A stretch of 64,000 nucleotides of DNA from Alitta virens (taxonomy: Eukaryota > Annelida > Polychaeta > Phyllodocida > Nereididae): positions 33,117,969 through 33,181,968 of the forward strand of contig OW028584.1 of NCBI GenBank assembly GCA_932294295.1. Direction: 5' to 3'. The notes under the pieces were generated by a model. It worked only from the letters and a program-made list of their open reading frames with translations, ran no database searches and was not told where the DNA came from. Numbering within the stretch: the first letter of the stretch is position 1; each line of letters begins with the position of its first letter. Below, piece by piece: positions 10,849 to 21,485 of this stretch. Both the position numbers and the translations under genes were made by a program.

Positions 10849-12552
10849 ATGGAATGTTACACGCAGTGCAGGGATAAAGATTGGATCGAAGCTCTAATAT
10901 CCAATGATGTGGAAAAAGTGACCAAAGTTTTAAAATGGTGCAATAAATCAAGAAGACATGACCTTTTGCACAGTTCATTGTGTACTAAGTCTGACACGAG
11001 CGATGAAATATTTAAACAACAGGTAAAGGAACATAACATTGAACTATCGATTTGCTATGCTGTGGCATTTGCTGCATTTGATGTTGTCAAAGTGCTGTTG
11101 GATTATGGTGCAGAGATTGATGCTTACGATAGTCATGGTAATAATGCACTACATTGTTTAGCCTTACGGAGTCATTTAAGTGGACATGAGGTTGAAAATG
11201 ATTGTGTGAAAAGTTTTCACTGGATCATGAAAAATGTATCAACTGATACTGTAAATGACATGCTGAAGACTTCAAATAAAAGGAACTTTAATCCCCTGGA
11301 ATATGCAGGACAGTTAGATGCTTGGAAACTTTTTCCGCTCATGTTTGACTCACTAATGATTGAAGAAAACCACGCTGGTGTACATCGCACTAAAGTTTAT
11401 GACGTCACTGATTATGAAAGTGAGAACAGAAGAGTATACAGTTTAATGTTTATAACAGCTTTTATGTCAGTTGAATCTTTGCGGAACCTTAGTGCTACAA
11501 ATTTCTACCGTTCAGACATCATTATGACCTGGTTAATGAAAAAGATCAAGGTGAACCTTCCATTCATGTTAGCATGGGCCCTGACCAGACTTTTCCTGAT
11601 AGGTGTCCATGTATACTACACAATGGCAGAATCCTCCACTATAACCATGCTAAATGACCATGAAAAGGGAAATTCAACAAATGTAAACAATGAGACTATG
11701 TTCGTCGTCCCACGACCATCAATAATTCAGGGTTTTCTTGCTGGTTACATTGTTATTCACTCAGTGTTTGGCATATTATTTGATGTTTTTGAGACCATTA
11801 TCTTCTGGGATAAATGGATTAATTTTGTCATTACACCCAGGGGTATGAAAAATGGAATGGCACATTTGGTGTTCTATCAGATACTACTCTTTGCAATTTA
11901 CATTGCCATGACAATTGCTTATTGTAATGAACTTGCATGCTACTTTCACTATCCATTTTTGCCACAATATATTCTAAGTTTCCTTTTTGCAGCAATTGAC
12001 TGTTTATTGCCATGGCTTATTATGTTTTTCGTACAGCTACTACCTTATATTGGTCATTACGTGATTATAGTACAACAACTCGCTCGTGATTACTTGAAGT
12101 TCTGCTTTATTTCGGCGATGTTTGAGATGGCGTTCTGGCTAACAATCTATCGATCAAGTCATTCAATTCTGATGAAACCATTCTCAAAGTTTCAGCCATT
12201 GGATTTCACTAAGCTAGCATACTTGGTTCACAGTCTTGTGGTTGGTAACAGTCCACTTGATGCTGTGACGGCATCAAGTCATCCGCTATACGCTTACATG
12301 GAGATGCTTATCTTCTGCATTTGTCAAGTGATATTGCTAAACTTTGTCATCGCTATATTTTCTGACACTGTTGCACAGTTAAATAGCCACAGTGACATTC
12401 TTGTTAGTGCCCAAAGAGCTGCAGTAATTTTCTTGATTGAAGAAAGACTGAGGAAACTACCGTTAATGAAAAGCATCTACAAATTCCTTGTGAAAAGGCA
12501 CTTTAAAACTAAAAAAGGAAGAGTTTTCATTGAAATTCACCACTCTATATAG
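10849..12552 (+). CDS. Intronless ankyrin-repeat TRP-like six-transmembrane channel
   Basis: This single-exon frame encodes 567 residues. Residues about 62-107 look like ankyrin repeats (VVKVLLDYGAEIDAYDSHGN, then NALHCLA). Hydrophobic segments lie near 236-258, 293-314, 339-358, 376-395, 413-432 and 484-506. A re-entrant, pore-like loop lies near 442-475 with GNSPLD where TRP channels have their selectivity region. The S6 block LLNFVIAIFSDT matches the TRP family, where LLNLLIAM.. is usual. Possible N-glycosylation sites (NST 275, NET 281) fall in the S1-S2 loop, which would be extracellular. It is short for a TRP channel because the ankyrin domain is small. I infer a cation channel at the cell membrane; ligand and selectivity are unknown. 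The absence of introns suggests origin by retroposition followed by local duplication. Confidence 0.8.
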   Translation: MECYTQCRDKDWIEALISNDVEKVTKVLKWCNKSRRHDLLHSSLCTKSDTSDEIFKQQVKEHNIELSICYAVAFAAFDVVKVLLDYGAEIDAYDSHGNNALHCLALRSHLSGHEVENDCVKSFHWIMKNVSTDTVNDMLKTSNKRNFNPLEYAGQLDAWKLFPLMFDSLMIEENHAGVHRTKVYDVTDYESENRRVYSLMFITAFMSVESLRNLSATNFYRSDIIMTWLMKKIKVNLPFMLAWALTRLFLIGVHVYYTMAESSTITMLNDHEKGNSTNVNNETMFVVPRPSIIQGFLAGYIVIHSVFGILFDVFETIIFWDKWINFVITPRGMKNGMAHLVFYQILLFAIYIAMTIAYCNELACYFHYPFLPQYILSFLFAAIDCLLPWLIMFFVQLLPYIGHYVIIVQQLARDYLKFCFISAMFEMAFWLTIYRSSHSILMKPFSKFQPLDFTKLAYLVHSLVVGNSPLDAVTASSHPLYAYMEMLIFCICQVILLNFVIAIFSDTVAQLNSHSDILVSAQRAAVIFLIEERLRKLPLMKSIYKFLVKRHFKTKKGRVFIEIHHSI

Positions 12553-12811
12553 AATTTAGTACGTTGCCTTTTATCAATGTACCTCGACAACTTAATTTGA
12601 GCTTTTCACCACTATTTATGGTCCTGTAATGCAACTTGTCTTCTAATGATGATTGATGAATAAGAGGAAGTTTCAATATAATAAATAATTGTGCATTTTC
12701 CCCCCAATGACCTTTTTGTAAATGCCCATAGGGCCGCCATGTGTCTCCTTACTGAGGACCAAGACAAATCAACTTCTGCTGAAAAGTTTGTATTTGAAAA
12801 AAAGCATCTGA
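12553..12811. other. Spacer between TRP-like gene and its truncated copy
   Basis: Presumed 3' UTR and short spacer. No coding similarity to the TRP-like family is seen before about 12812. Confidence 0.5.
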
Positions 12812-13432
12812 GCATCTTACAGAAATGAACTTGCTAAATGTTTTACTGCATCATTTCTATCATTAGAAATACAAAATTACCTTTTATTGACATCTTGCTA
12901 CCATGGTTATTTTATCCAAATGTTACCCTACATCGGTCACTATGTTATCATAGTTCAACGACTCGCTCGAGACTTAATACAATTCTGCTTTGTATCATTG
13001 CTGTTTCAAGCTGCATTTTGGCTAACACTGCTTCGATCAACTCACTCTGTTCTGAAAGATGCTTTTCCTGAATTTTTACCACTCAATTTTAATGATGGTC
13101 TATACCTGATTAACCGTGTTACAAGTGGAAACTCTCATGTTGATGCATTGACTGCTACAAAGAGTCCCTTCTACATATATTTTGAAATGCTAAGCCAAAT
13201 AATCGGAAATACTATACTATTTAACTTAGTCATAGCTATATTTTCTGATACAGTTGCACATCTTAATAACTACAGTGACATCTATGTATATGCGCAAAGG
13301 ACTGCTGTGTGTGTCACTGTTGAAAATCGTATGAGAAATCTACCTCTGCTGAAAAACTTTTATCACTACATGATAAAGAAAAACTTCATAGTTGAGAAAG
13401 AAAAGGTGCTGTTGGAGGTTTGCCAAACGTAA
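12812..13432 (+). pseudogene. 5'-truncated third copy of the TRP-like channel
   Basis: Similarity to the two neighbours begins near the end of S3 (a YRNELAKCF-like block at about 12818) and runs to the C-terminus at 13432. Ankyrin region, S1, S2 and most of S3 are missing. Around 12890-12915 the frame shifts: IDILLPWL is in one frame and FIQMLPYIGHYVII in another. From about 12910 the frame is open for S5, the pore loop (TSGNSHVDA) and S6 (LFNLVIAIFSDTVAHL). The last residues differ from those of the neighbours. It is in the same orientation as the intact gene, 260 bp downstream, as a tandem copy would be. Confidence 0.8.
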
Positions 13433-15376
13433 AAATTTGGTGCGCAAACAGAAACCCACCTGAAAGAGGTATCAGGCAAAACAATTTGATAATTACAGGC
13501 GTAGATGTTGGCCAGGAGGACCCTAAGATTGCACTTGGAAACTTTCTATCAAATCACTAACTCAACAATGGCATGAATTTGTTTAATTTTAGGTCATATA
13601 TACACCATGTAAATATTTCACAGTCATTGTTAATTCTTATAAAGCTACCACTCAACATAACTTATATGAGTGAATGTACCTCTTTTATACCTACTTTTTT
13701 CTGAGCTCATCACTAAAAAGACAGGAGTGAATGTATTTATACATTATGAAAATGCACTTATGATGCACTGTACTAACTGTAATTGAAAACTTCATATTTT
13801 TTCATAACTGTATAATGATATAATCGGTAAGGTTTAACATGTAATTTGAACATTCTAATACACAATAAAAACCAATTTTGTTGTCCATTTAAGGTCTTAT
13901 GCAAATGACATCCAGCCGAGATGCAGCTCAAATGCATGTACACCCTTTTCACGTGGCAGCCATATTGGAATTTTTGTCTCATTGACCAAATATTTAATAT
14001 AATACATTATCATGATTATGATGTCATTACTTGACCATTGTAATTGCACTCTATAACCTCACCATGGCCATTGTCTATTGATGACATCACAATATTATAT
14101 CTTAGTGCAAAGAGGTCAATGAGCCTGAATGGGGCAAAAATGCCAACATGACTGCAGCGTGAAAAAGGTACTAAAATGGTAAACCATTAGCAGGACTGCA
14201 TGGTCAGTGTCCGGGGGGGGGGGGGGGGGGGGGTTGGAACAGATTGGCGGCGCCAGTGTCACCAGCGTTTCACCTTTGACAACCCATGTTAATCCAATGG
14301 GAATTCATTATAAATCACACAAGCAACAAGTCTCAAACTTTGCACCGTTGTAGTGTAGACCTCAATCTATCTTCCCAACAAAAAGTGCCCAAAAGCGCCC
14401 CACGTTTTATTACCGAAAATCTGCGTGGTTTAGGCCACTTTGAAGCCAATCTCAGGCTATCGAGTTCCTAAAAATAGCACTCAGTTGGTGACGTCATAAT
14501 ACTGTAGTATTATGACGTCTGCATGATCAATGACCACTGACGTCAGCCAGTGATTCAATTAGATATTATCTATTAGTAAATATAGACTTTATATCGACCT
14601 GTGTTAATTTTGAGGTTAGCTAATCAATTAGCACCTAGATATCTACATCTACATTGTAGAATTCTAATATGTAGCTGTCAGAAAATTATATATACCAATG
14701 CTGCCTTCTTGTCTCATGATTGTTTTCACCATTACACATCCCACTTTTGCACAACAATTTAGTCCTAATTTACAATAAATAATTTAAATATTAGTTTCTC
14801 ATGCCAGCAAAACTCAGTATGTAAACATACCCAGTGTGTTTCCAATGTTTTAGTCTGGATTTTCTCTCAATGTTTGATATATTTTTTAGTTATTAATGTC
14901 TGATAAAATTATTAGTTAACGCACAAATTTGCTATGCCCTGAATAATAAAGGCTTATTTTAAACTATTTGATTAGTCTTAGCAAATTGCACTTTGACAGA
15001 CAGTGCAGCTATACATGTTGCAATCGTTTAATTAGAATCCATGTAGGTTTTTAAATTTTCAAAATCGAACAATAGATAACAATTTAAGAGGCAAAAGAAG
15101 TCAGAGAATTGTAATGCGTTTCTCAGCCGTCAGGGGCGCTGTGGTCGCTTACAACTGCCCCCGGTGTGATAAAACGTCATCGCGAAAATGTTTGGAGTGG
15201 CTCGCGCGAATGTAATCGATTCAAGAATTTGTCATATCTGGTGGGTTCTTAAACACTAGCACTGTTAGAATTGTTACAGTAGAAATGTTCTCCAAGTTTG
15301 AAGCTGGATGTACTCGTTACGAAATTATGGACATCGCCACTGTTGAACCGACGACGTTGTTATGACGTGATGACGT
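13433..15376. other. Non-coding region with a 21-bp G run
   Basis: No gene is seen. A run of 21 G lies at 14213-14233. The rest is AT-rich, with no repeat that I could match elsewhere in the window. Confidence 0.5.
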
Positions 15377-15478
15377 AGTCTCGTTCTGAATAACTAAAGT
15401 GAGTGTAACAGGCGCTGTGATTGACCAATGATATGGGATGAAAACGGCGATAATAGTTGCTACTGCCGAAAGACTGCA
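15377..15478 (+). repeat. Dispersed repeat, first copy
   Basis: The text from AGTCTCGTTCTGAATAACTA to CTACTGCCGAAAGACTGCAT recurs at 21407-21485 with a shorter middle. The copies share both ends and the GGCGCTGTG block. Family unknown. Confidence 0.75.
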
Positions 15479-15521
15479 TGCCAATATCCATCAAAAATAG
15501 CTTCCAAAAATCCGGCAGTGG

Positions 15522-15561
15522 ATATTTCCATGGAGTTATAGCACTAACTCCATGATATTTC
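15522..15561. mobile_element. Probable P-type transposon excision footprint
   Basis: Positions 15529-15545 read CATGGAGTTATAGCACT, the outer 17 bases of the terminal repeat of the P-type element at 45729-54308. They are followed directly by AACTCCATG (15546-15554), the outer 9 bases of the opposite end. Perfect 7-bp copies of ATATTTC flank this 26-bp insert (15522-15528 and 15555-15561). Drosophila P transposase cuts with 17-nt staggers and leaves such remnants. The match to 17 nt and the 7-bp duplication make this a likely scar of a past excision. Confidence 0.75.
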
Positions 15562-15729
15562 CATTATGTGAAAAGATCGATGTGGCTATTTTCTTATCCG
15601 TATTTGGCGATAATACGAATTTCTAGTTTCCGGCAAAATCAACAGAGGGCGCAACCAAATTTTGTAATGCAATCTTGTCGGTTGAAAAAATAATTCGAAA
15701 TAAACAGCACTAGCTGATGCTTTTGATGT

Positions 15730-16591
15730 TCCTAAGGCAGGGGCGGACTGGGATGAAATAGTGGCCCTGGAAATTTGAGTAACAGTGGCCCAGATGTATC
15801 TCTGGGTATATATATATATTTAATATAATTATGCAATGTGCATGACAGGCCGCAGGAGTTGTAGAATTAGTACTAAAATGATACTTTGAAGTTTGATGCC
15901 ATTTTCAAGTAATAACAACCATAATCGCGATCGTTCCGGTTGAGCGAACACATCGTTTTTCGTACGTACACATGTTTACCTTGCTGCGGCGCCAAAGGCA
16001 TTTTTCTGTGACGTCATCAATAAAAGTTCTGTCAGCGTGGATCATGACCAGCTGATGACGGCGCATTGATTTCTCACCTAAGCGCCATGGCCAATCACAG
16101 TTTGTTAGAGCTCGTTGCCTAGCAAATGACCTAGTAATTAAAATAAGCTCTGCTCTGATTGGTCGAACGTTCATTTAGTTGGCTAGCTTTATGGAAAATC
16201 AGGGCAATGGACGTAGCTCCCATGGAACATTCAAAACCATAGTTCTACTGCGTGTCTTGTCTTGAATCTCATAGAACTGATGATTAACAGTGTTCTAACG
16301 TGAGTTTCTTCAAATTTGTTGGGTAGATCTGTATCATCTTAAGTTAAGAATCATTTTTGCATAAGTAGGACATTATAGGATTTTGCGCATCATGGTCGTG
16401 CAGATTAATTAGGACAACATAGTTCCGATCCGGTCATTTGAGAATAGTACGTCAGTAGATTTTGTTTTTGGCCAATCTCTAAACATAAAAGCCCTACGGG
16501 CGGCCTATTATTATTTTTTTTATTTTTACACCATCGGCCCACCGGGAAATCTCCCGGCCTCCCGGCGGCCCAGTCCGCCCCTGTCCTAAGG
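15730..16591. mobile_element. Non-autonomous hAT-like element with 8-bp target duplication
   Basis: The ends at 15738-15752 (CAGGGGCGGACTGGG) and 16569-16583 (its exact inverse complement) form 15-bp terminal inverted repeats. They are flanked by perfect 8-bp duplications TCCTAAGG (15730-15737 and 16584-16591). The 846-bp element has no transposase frame. An 8-bp duplication and CAGGGGCGG-type ends are hAT features. Confidence 0.85.
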
Positions 16592-18170
16592 GATTTACAG
16601 TGAGTATTCGTCCTAAAAGTTTGTGATGACTAGCCACACATGTAAAGTGTTGTACATAAAGTATTAGCAGCGACAAGTGCGCAGTGTCAAACCACAGAAC
16701 TATAGTTCTATGATCAAAGTAGATGGAGTATCAGTCGTCTATCCTGTGATAGTTTTTGAATTCTTGTGTGTAAATCTGAAGCTATTATAATAATTAATGG
16801 TGTAGTTTTTAATATATCAAATAGAACTAGGTGTTTTATTCTAACAAGATTTATGCAAATACATAGACATTAAGATGTGCTATTGTTTTATTTGTAGTAA
16901 TTACTGTAAATTTACCATTTATGTGAACTTTTCATTTATGATGTTCACCAATATGTACACCTAAAAATTAATATGTGCTACAGGTTGAACTTTATGACCA
17001 ATTAGTTGGATTTTGTTAGTTTTTTTAAGGATTTTCAGATTTGCGACCTGAACAGAATCGTATGAATTAGTCTTATTAACAGATTTGTTCTTAAAGTCCT
17101 AACTTATTATTGTTACCATTAGACAAATAAAATGAATAACGTTGTCACTTTATAAATTCTTTTCTTAAATGTGGTAAAGATTTAATATAGAATTAATAAA
17201 TAAATGCTGGTAATTATGTTTATTATCAATGGCTTTTATGAGAGAAAAATTGGAACCTTTTTTTTTTTAATAGCTCCTTTTAAAAATTTAGTCTACCAGG
17301 ATTCTTAATTATACCACAATCTTGAATTTAAGCCGGACTGTTCATTTGATAAATTCCGGATGTTGTGCATATTACAATGTCTTTACAATCAATGATGGTA
17401 TGGAGTTTAGTTTTGCCTGTATCACATGATATGTGTATCTGATGGTTTAATGATATGCATGAAGCATTATAGGTAATATTCATATGTAGTTGTACAAATG
17501 TAATAATGTAATAATAAACTGAATTTAATTTTAATGCATCTGTTATTTCCCTTTTTATTTACATATTTGTATATCATATACATATATTGCGGGTGCTCAT
17601 TCGTGGCAGGGGCGGATTCCCAAATATTGCTAATGCACTATTTGAGCTGTTATTCTGCATCTGGCAGGAAGTTCCTGGAATTAATATATAGTCATTCATC
17701 TGTGTCCTCTTGAGTGGGTATTTTGAGGCAAAGCCAGAGACGTTAATCATTTTTGTTAATATTAGCTCAGCTCTGACAAAGCCGCTCAAGCCTATAATAA
17801 AGAGAACTGCAATGCAATGGATCTAATAATAAATGATCAACAAAATCTAAGTATATATTAAAATTTAATATATTGGGAACTTTATTCATATCACACAAGA
17901 AGGGGATGATTGCTTTAGGCCTATTTCATCAATATAGATTATATCTGTAATTCAAAGCTCATGCTCCAAGCTCCATCCACAACTTTTACAAGGGGGGGGG
18001 GGGGGTCTTCGTTACACAAAATAGTAAACAAATGGTAAATTGTGATTATTATTATGCAAAATAACGTTTATTATATTATTATATGTGTAACTTTTTTTAG
18101 CAACCATGTCTGATGCAGACTTTTGAGTTACAAAAAACGTGATAGAGGTCGCCACAGTAAAACTACTACT
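16592..18170. other. AT-rich non-coding, one solo hAT-like end
   Basis: No gene is seen. CAGGGGCGGATTCCC at 17607-17621 resembles a hAT end but has no partner in the window. A G run lies at about 17992-18004. Confidence 0.5.
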
Positions 18171-18237
18171 GAGCGATAATTCACACTCGACCTGAGCGAT
18201 AATTCGCACTCGAACTGAGCGATAAATCGCACTCTAA
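18171..18237 (+). repeat. 23-bp minisatellite, three units
   Basis: Three tandem units begin GAGCGATAATTC or GAGCGATAAATC at 18171, 18194 and 18217. Confidence 0.8.
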
Positions 18238-18245
18238 TTTACAAG

Positions 18246-18410
18246 TCATAGGAACTTTGGGCAAGCTGGCCCATAGGCTAGCTGATTCGCCCACAGGCTA
18301 GCTGATTCGCCCAAAAGCTAGCTGATTCGCCTAAAGGACATAATATCCTGCCCAATATGCAATCTCGGTAGATATTGGATATTGGCAGCAACATCAGGTG
18401 AGAAGGCCAA
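18246..18410 (+). repeat. Dispersed repeat with 20-bp tandem units, first copy
   Basis: Units of the type GGCTAGCTGATTCGCCCA repeat about three times at 18270-18331. They are followed by a block (GCCCAATATGCAATCTCGG and GATATTGGAT) that recurs at about 22965-23075. The family is not recognised. Confidence 0.7.
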
Positions 18411-19539
18411 GGCAAAAGGTGAAAATTTTCTGAATATAGGCCAAGGCCAAAGGTTTAGGCCAAGGCAAAAAGTGTTTCTCACTGAAGTATGTAATGCTAA
18501 AAAATACTATGGCCCAGCCTGCAAACTAAATAGTAATTTCACAACTTAATGATATTAAATAATGGACCAATTTTGTGCCTGCATGTGTCATGTTAATAGC
18601 CAAAACAGTAAAATAATGTTAATAATTCCAGGTGTCTAGAAGTGAGACATTCAATTAGTGTCAAATAGTGTTAATTTTAATCAAATACAGATATTCCTGA
18701 GCACTGTCTTGTAACAGATGTAAGGAATAAATAATAATTGCAATGATGCTAATAAAGAAAATTCACTTTTTGAAGGTTTTGAGTTTGTATGAAGCATTAA
18801 CTAAAAAAAACGCCAAATCTAACACTTGGGACATACATGTCACAGTTTGACTTATTACAACCAAAATAAATATCTGCATGTTTTTTGGTCATAGCCCATC
18901 TCTCTTACCCAGAAAAACCTTTCTGTACAAATTAACTTTTATAGTTTCCTATCTCTGCAATGATAATTTTTTGCCATATTTTCATCATTACATATATATA
19001 TAGCCATTTGTTGTGGTCAAAAGAAGCAGCAGAAATTACAAGGAAGAATGTTGCATATTTCAAAGTAATATCTTGCCCAGCTAAGAAATTTCTGAAATTA
19101 TTTTGTTCCTTATTAAAAAAATTTGGCCTATTATGATGTTATTTATTATTCCAACCACCAGACCTAGAAATTAAATTAAAATAGGATACAGGTAATACAT
19201 GGAGGAAGTATATTGCTGAGATAATTTTCAAACACACTGATCATTTAAAAAGGTGGAATACCAGAAAAATGTATGCCTTAGGATAGCCCCAGGATGACAC
19301 TTTTTGTGCTGCAGACACATCCATGAAACAAGAATAAAATAAATAAATAAAAAGGGAAATATCAGCTGGCCTATCAATGAAAAGAAAGCAGTCAGGGCTA
19401 AAAAACATTAAAAATAAATAGGCCTAGCTAGGTAGGTCCTAATGATGAACTTTTTTTTTCTGTGAAGATACTGCAGAGGCTATAGACCTGTGAGACTATT
19501 GTTTAGTGACATCTTGAACAATGATCTAGCTAGGAATGT

Positions 19540-19656
19540 TCAGTGTCAGCAAAATTTAGTTGCAGATATTATGGGTATTCAAATCATTGGAGAGTCTTGA
19601 AGTCTTTGTAGATTTGAATACCCGGAATATCTGCAACTCAATTTTTGCTGACACTC
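19540..19656 (+). repeat. Long hairpin (46-bp arms, 25-nt loop)
   Basis: The left arm 19540-19585 and right arm 19611-19656 are near inverse complements. Perfect blocks include GGGTATTCAAATC with GATTTGAATACCC, and AGTTGCAGATATT with its complement. A few mismatches lie mid-arm. It could be a foldback MITE or a small-RNA precursor. Confidence 0.65.
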
Positions 19657-20609
19657 AACATATAGACGTTTTTATATGTGTATTTTCATAAGATACAATA
19701 TATTTTATGTAATTATATGATATCAGGTATTTTTTTGGTAATTTAAATTATTTTTATGTTACCCTTTTGTATCCAGTGCTGTGTTTATGTATATAATTAT
19801 ATTTTTGAAGATCGATATTGTTCGTCAATGAAGTTACTTTTTTTTTTATAGCAGAAAAGATTTTTTGTACCCCGTTTAATATAGACTGGTACTACAAGTG
19901 ACAGCTAATTACACAAAACTATCTTCATAGGCCTCATGTCAGGTTCATCCCGGAGCAGAGAGAGTTCTAGGAATATATATTAGAAAAGGTGATTGGGAAT
20001 TTTTCGAGGAAAGTTTAAGATATGTGGAGTTGAGGGAATAATGGCTGGTTTATGAGACTGTAATTTGGCTGAGGAAAATATGAGGACAGGCGAGGAAATC
20101 CCTAAGTCAGGGTAAATGGTTGGGGGGGGGGGGCGGTATTTCCTGGGGGGGGGGGGGGGGTAGTTAGGGCAATTCGGGGATATCCAAGGTTAATTGGGGG
20201 AATATATAGGGTTATCCTGATGGTATTTGATATTTCCGATATTAAAAGATATTATGTGGGGGTGGGGGTGTATCCTTTCATGAGGCCTCTTCATGAAGAG
20301 ACAGAATTGATAATTCCTTAAACTTGCTCAAGAATGGATATGAAAATTTTTTTGGTCAATATGTGGCTAAACTATCTACTACTGGGATTTTTGTGAGACA
20401 AATGGTTAATTGAAAACGTGTTTTATATTTGAATCCTTAATTTTATTTTCTCGACTTCTCCAGATGACTTGTAATACTAAATATGTTATTACCTATATGT
20501 GACACCTCCCATCCACTAGATGGACATAAAAATAAAAGAACACCTCAATGTGTGCATTAGGTACATCTCAATAGTTTTCCATTGTTAGTATTTTTCTCAT
20601 TATTTAATT

Positions 20610-21111
20610 CCTTTCTACGGAAGCCATTTAAGGACATGAGGAAAAAAAAAATGTAATTGTATAAATGATGTAGTCAATTGTATATACGAAATACTAAATC
20701 GTATATACGAAATACTAAATCGTATTTACGAAATACTATTCGAAATACCAAATTGAATATTCGAAATACCAAATCGTATAGACGAAATACTAAATTGTAT
20801 ATATATACAAAATAATAAATCGTATATATATACAAAATACTTGACCTGATTACTTTCTATTACTATATCTTTTTACAATTTAGATTTAATTTTTTTATTT
20901 ACTATTTCGTTTTTTCAATTTACTATTTGATTTATACAACTAAGTATTTTCGTATATACAATTTAGTTGTATATATAATTTAGTATTTCGTATATATACA
21001 ATATACTAAGTATTTCATATATACAATATACTACTTCGTATATACAATTTACTGTATCATTTATAATTTAAAAAAAAATTCTCATGTCCTAAAATGGCTT
21101 CCGTACCTTTC
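20610..21111. mobile_element. MITE with palindromic arms and 6-bp target duplication
   Basis: The element spans 20616-21105. Its ends share 25 bp of inverted repeat with one mismatch, starting TACGGAAGCCATTT and ending in GGACATGAG. Perfect 6-bp CCTTTC duplications lie at 20610-20615 and 21106-21111. Inside, the left half holds tandem CGAAATACTAAATCGTATATA-like units. The right half holds their inverse complements, so the whole element could fold back. No protein frame. Confidence 0.8.
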
Positions 21112-21221
21112 ACTCAAAGTTTCAGGTTAGAATATATATTAATTATTTTATTTATTATTTATATTTTTTTAGCAAGTTCAAGGTTTTGAGAAATATACAT
21201 GAAATGTGCACACTAGCACTG

Positions 21222-21395
21222 TTACGCACGACACGACGTCGTCGTGCACACTAGCAGTTATACGCACGACGTCGTCGTGCACACTAGCAGTTACATGCAC
21301 GACGTCGTCGTGCAGATTGCACGACGTCGTGTATATTGGCTACAATATGCACGACGTCGTGTATATAAGCGCTTGTATACACGACGTCATTCGTA
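21222..21395. repeat. Array of ACGACGTCGT palindromes
   Basis: The 10-bp palindrome ACGACGTCGT, or extensions of it, occurs at least five times in 170 bp, with partly tandem spacers (CACACTAGCAGTTA). The first spacing is about 36 bp. The stretch is CpG-rich inside strongly AT-rich DNA. Confidence 0.8.
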
Positions 21396-21406
21396 TAGCC
21401 CTAGCC

Positions 21407-21485
21407 TAGTCTCGTTCTGAATAACTAAAGTGAGTGAAATAAAAGGCGCTGTGGTTGGCCAATTGCTACTGCCGAAAGACTGCAT
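21407..21485 (+). repeat. Dispersed repeat, second copy (partner of 15377-15478)
   Basis: It shares its two ends and centre with the first copy, as described there. Here the middle is shorter. Confidence 0.75.

Noticed and set aside
12838..13071. Separate 77-codon protein
   Set aside because: Only its IDILLPWL stretch matches the TRP-like family. It reflects a frameshift in the truncated copy.
15905..16174. 89-codon minus-strand open frame inside the hAT-like element
   Set aside because: It has no similarity to hAT transposase, and the element is too short to be autonomous.
21206..21409. 68-codon open frame with repeated TTSSCTLAV units
   Set aside because: It is a translation of the ACGACGTCGT repeat array. 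The repeated peptide follows from the DNA repeat, with no gene signals.
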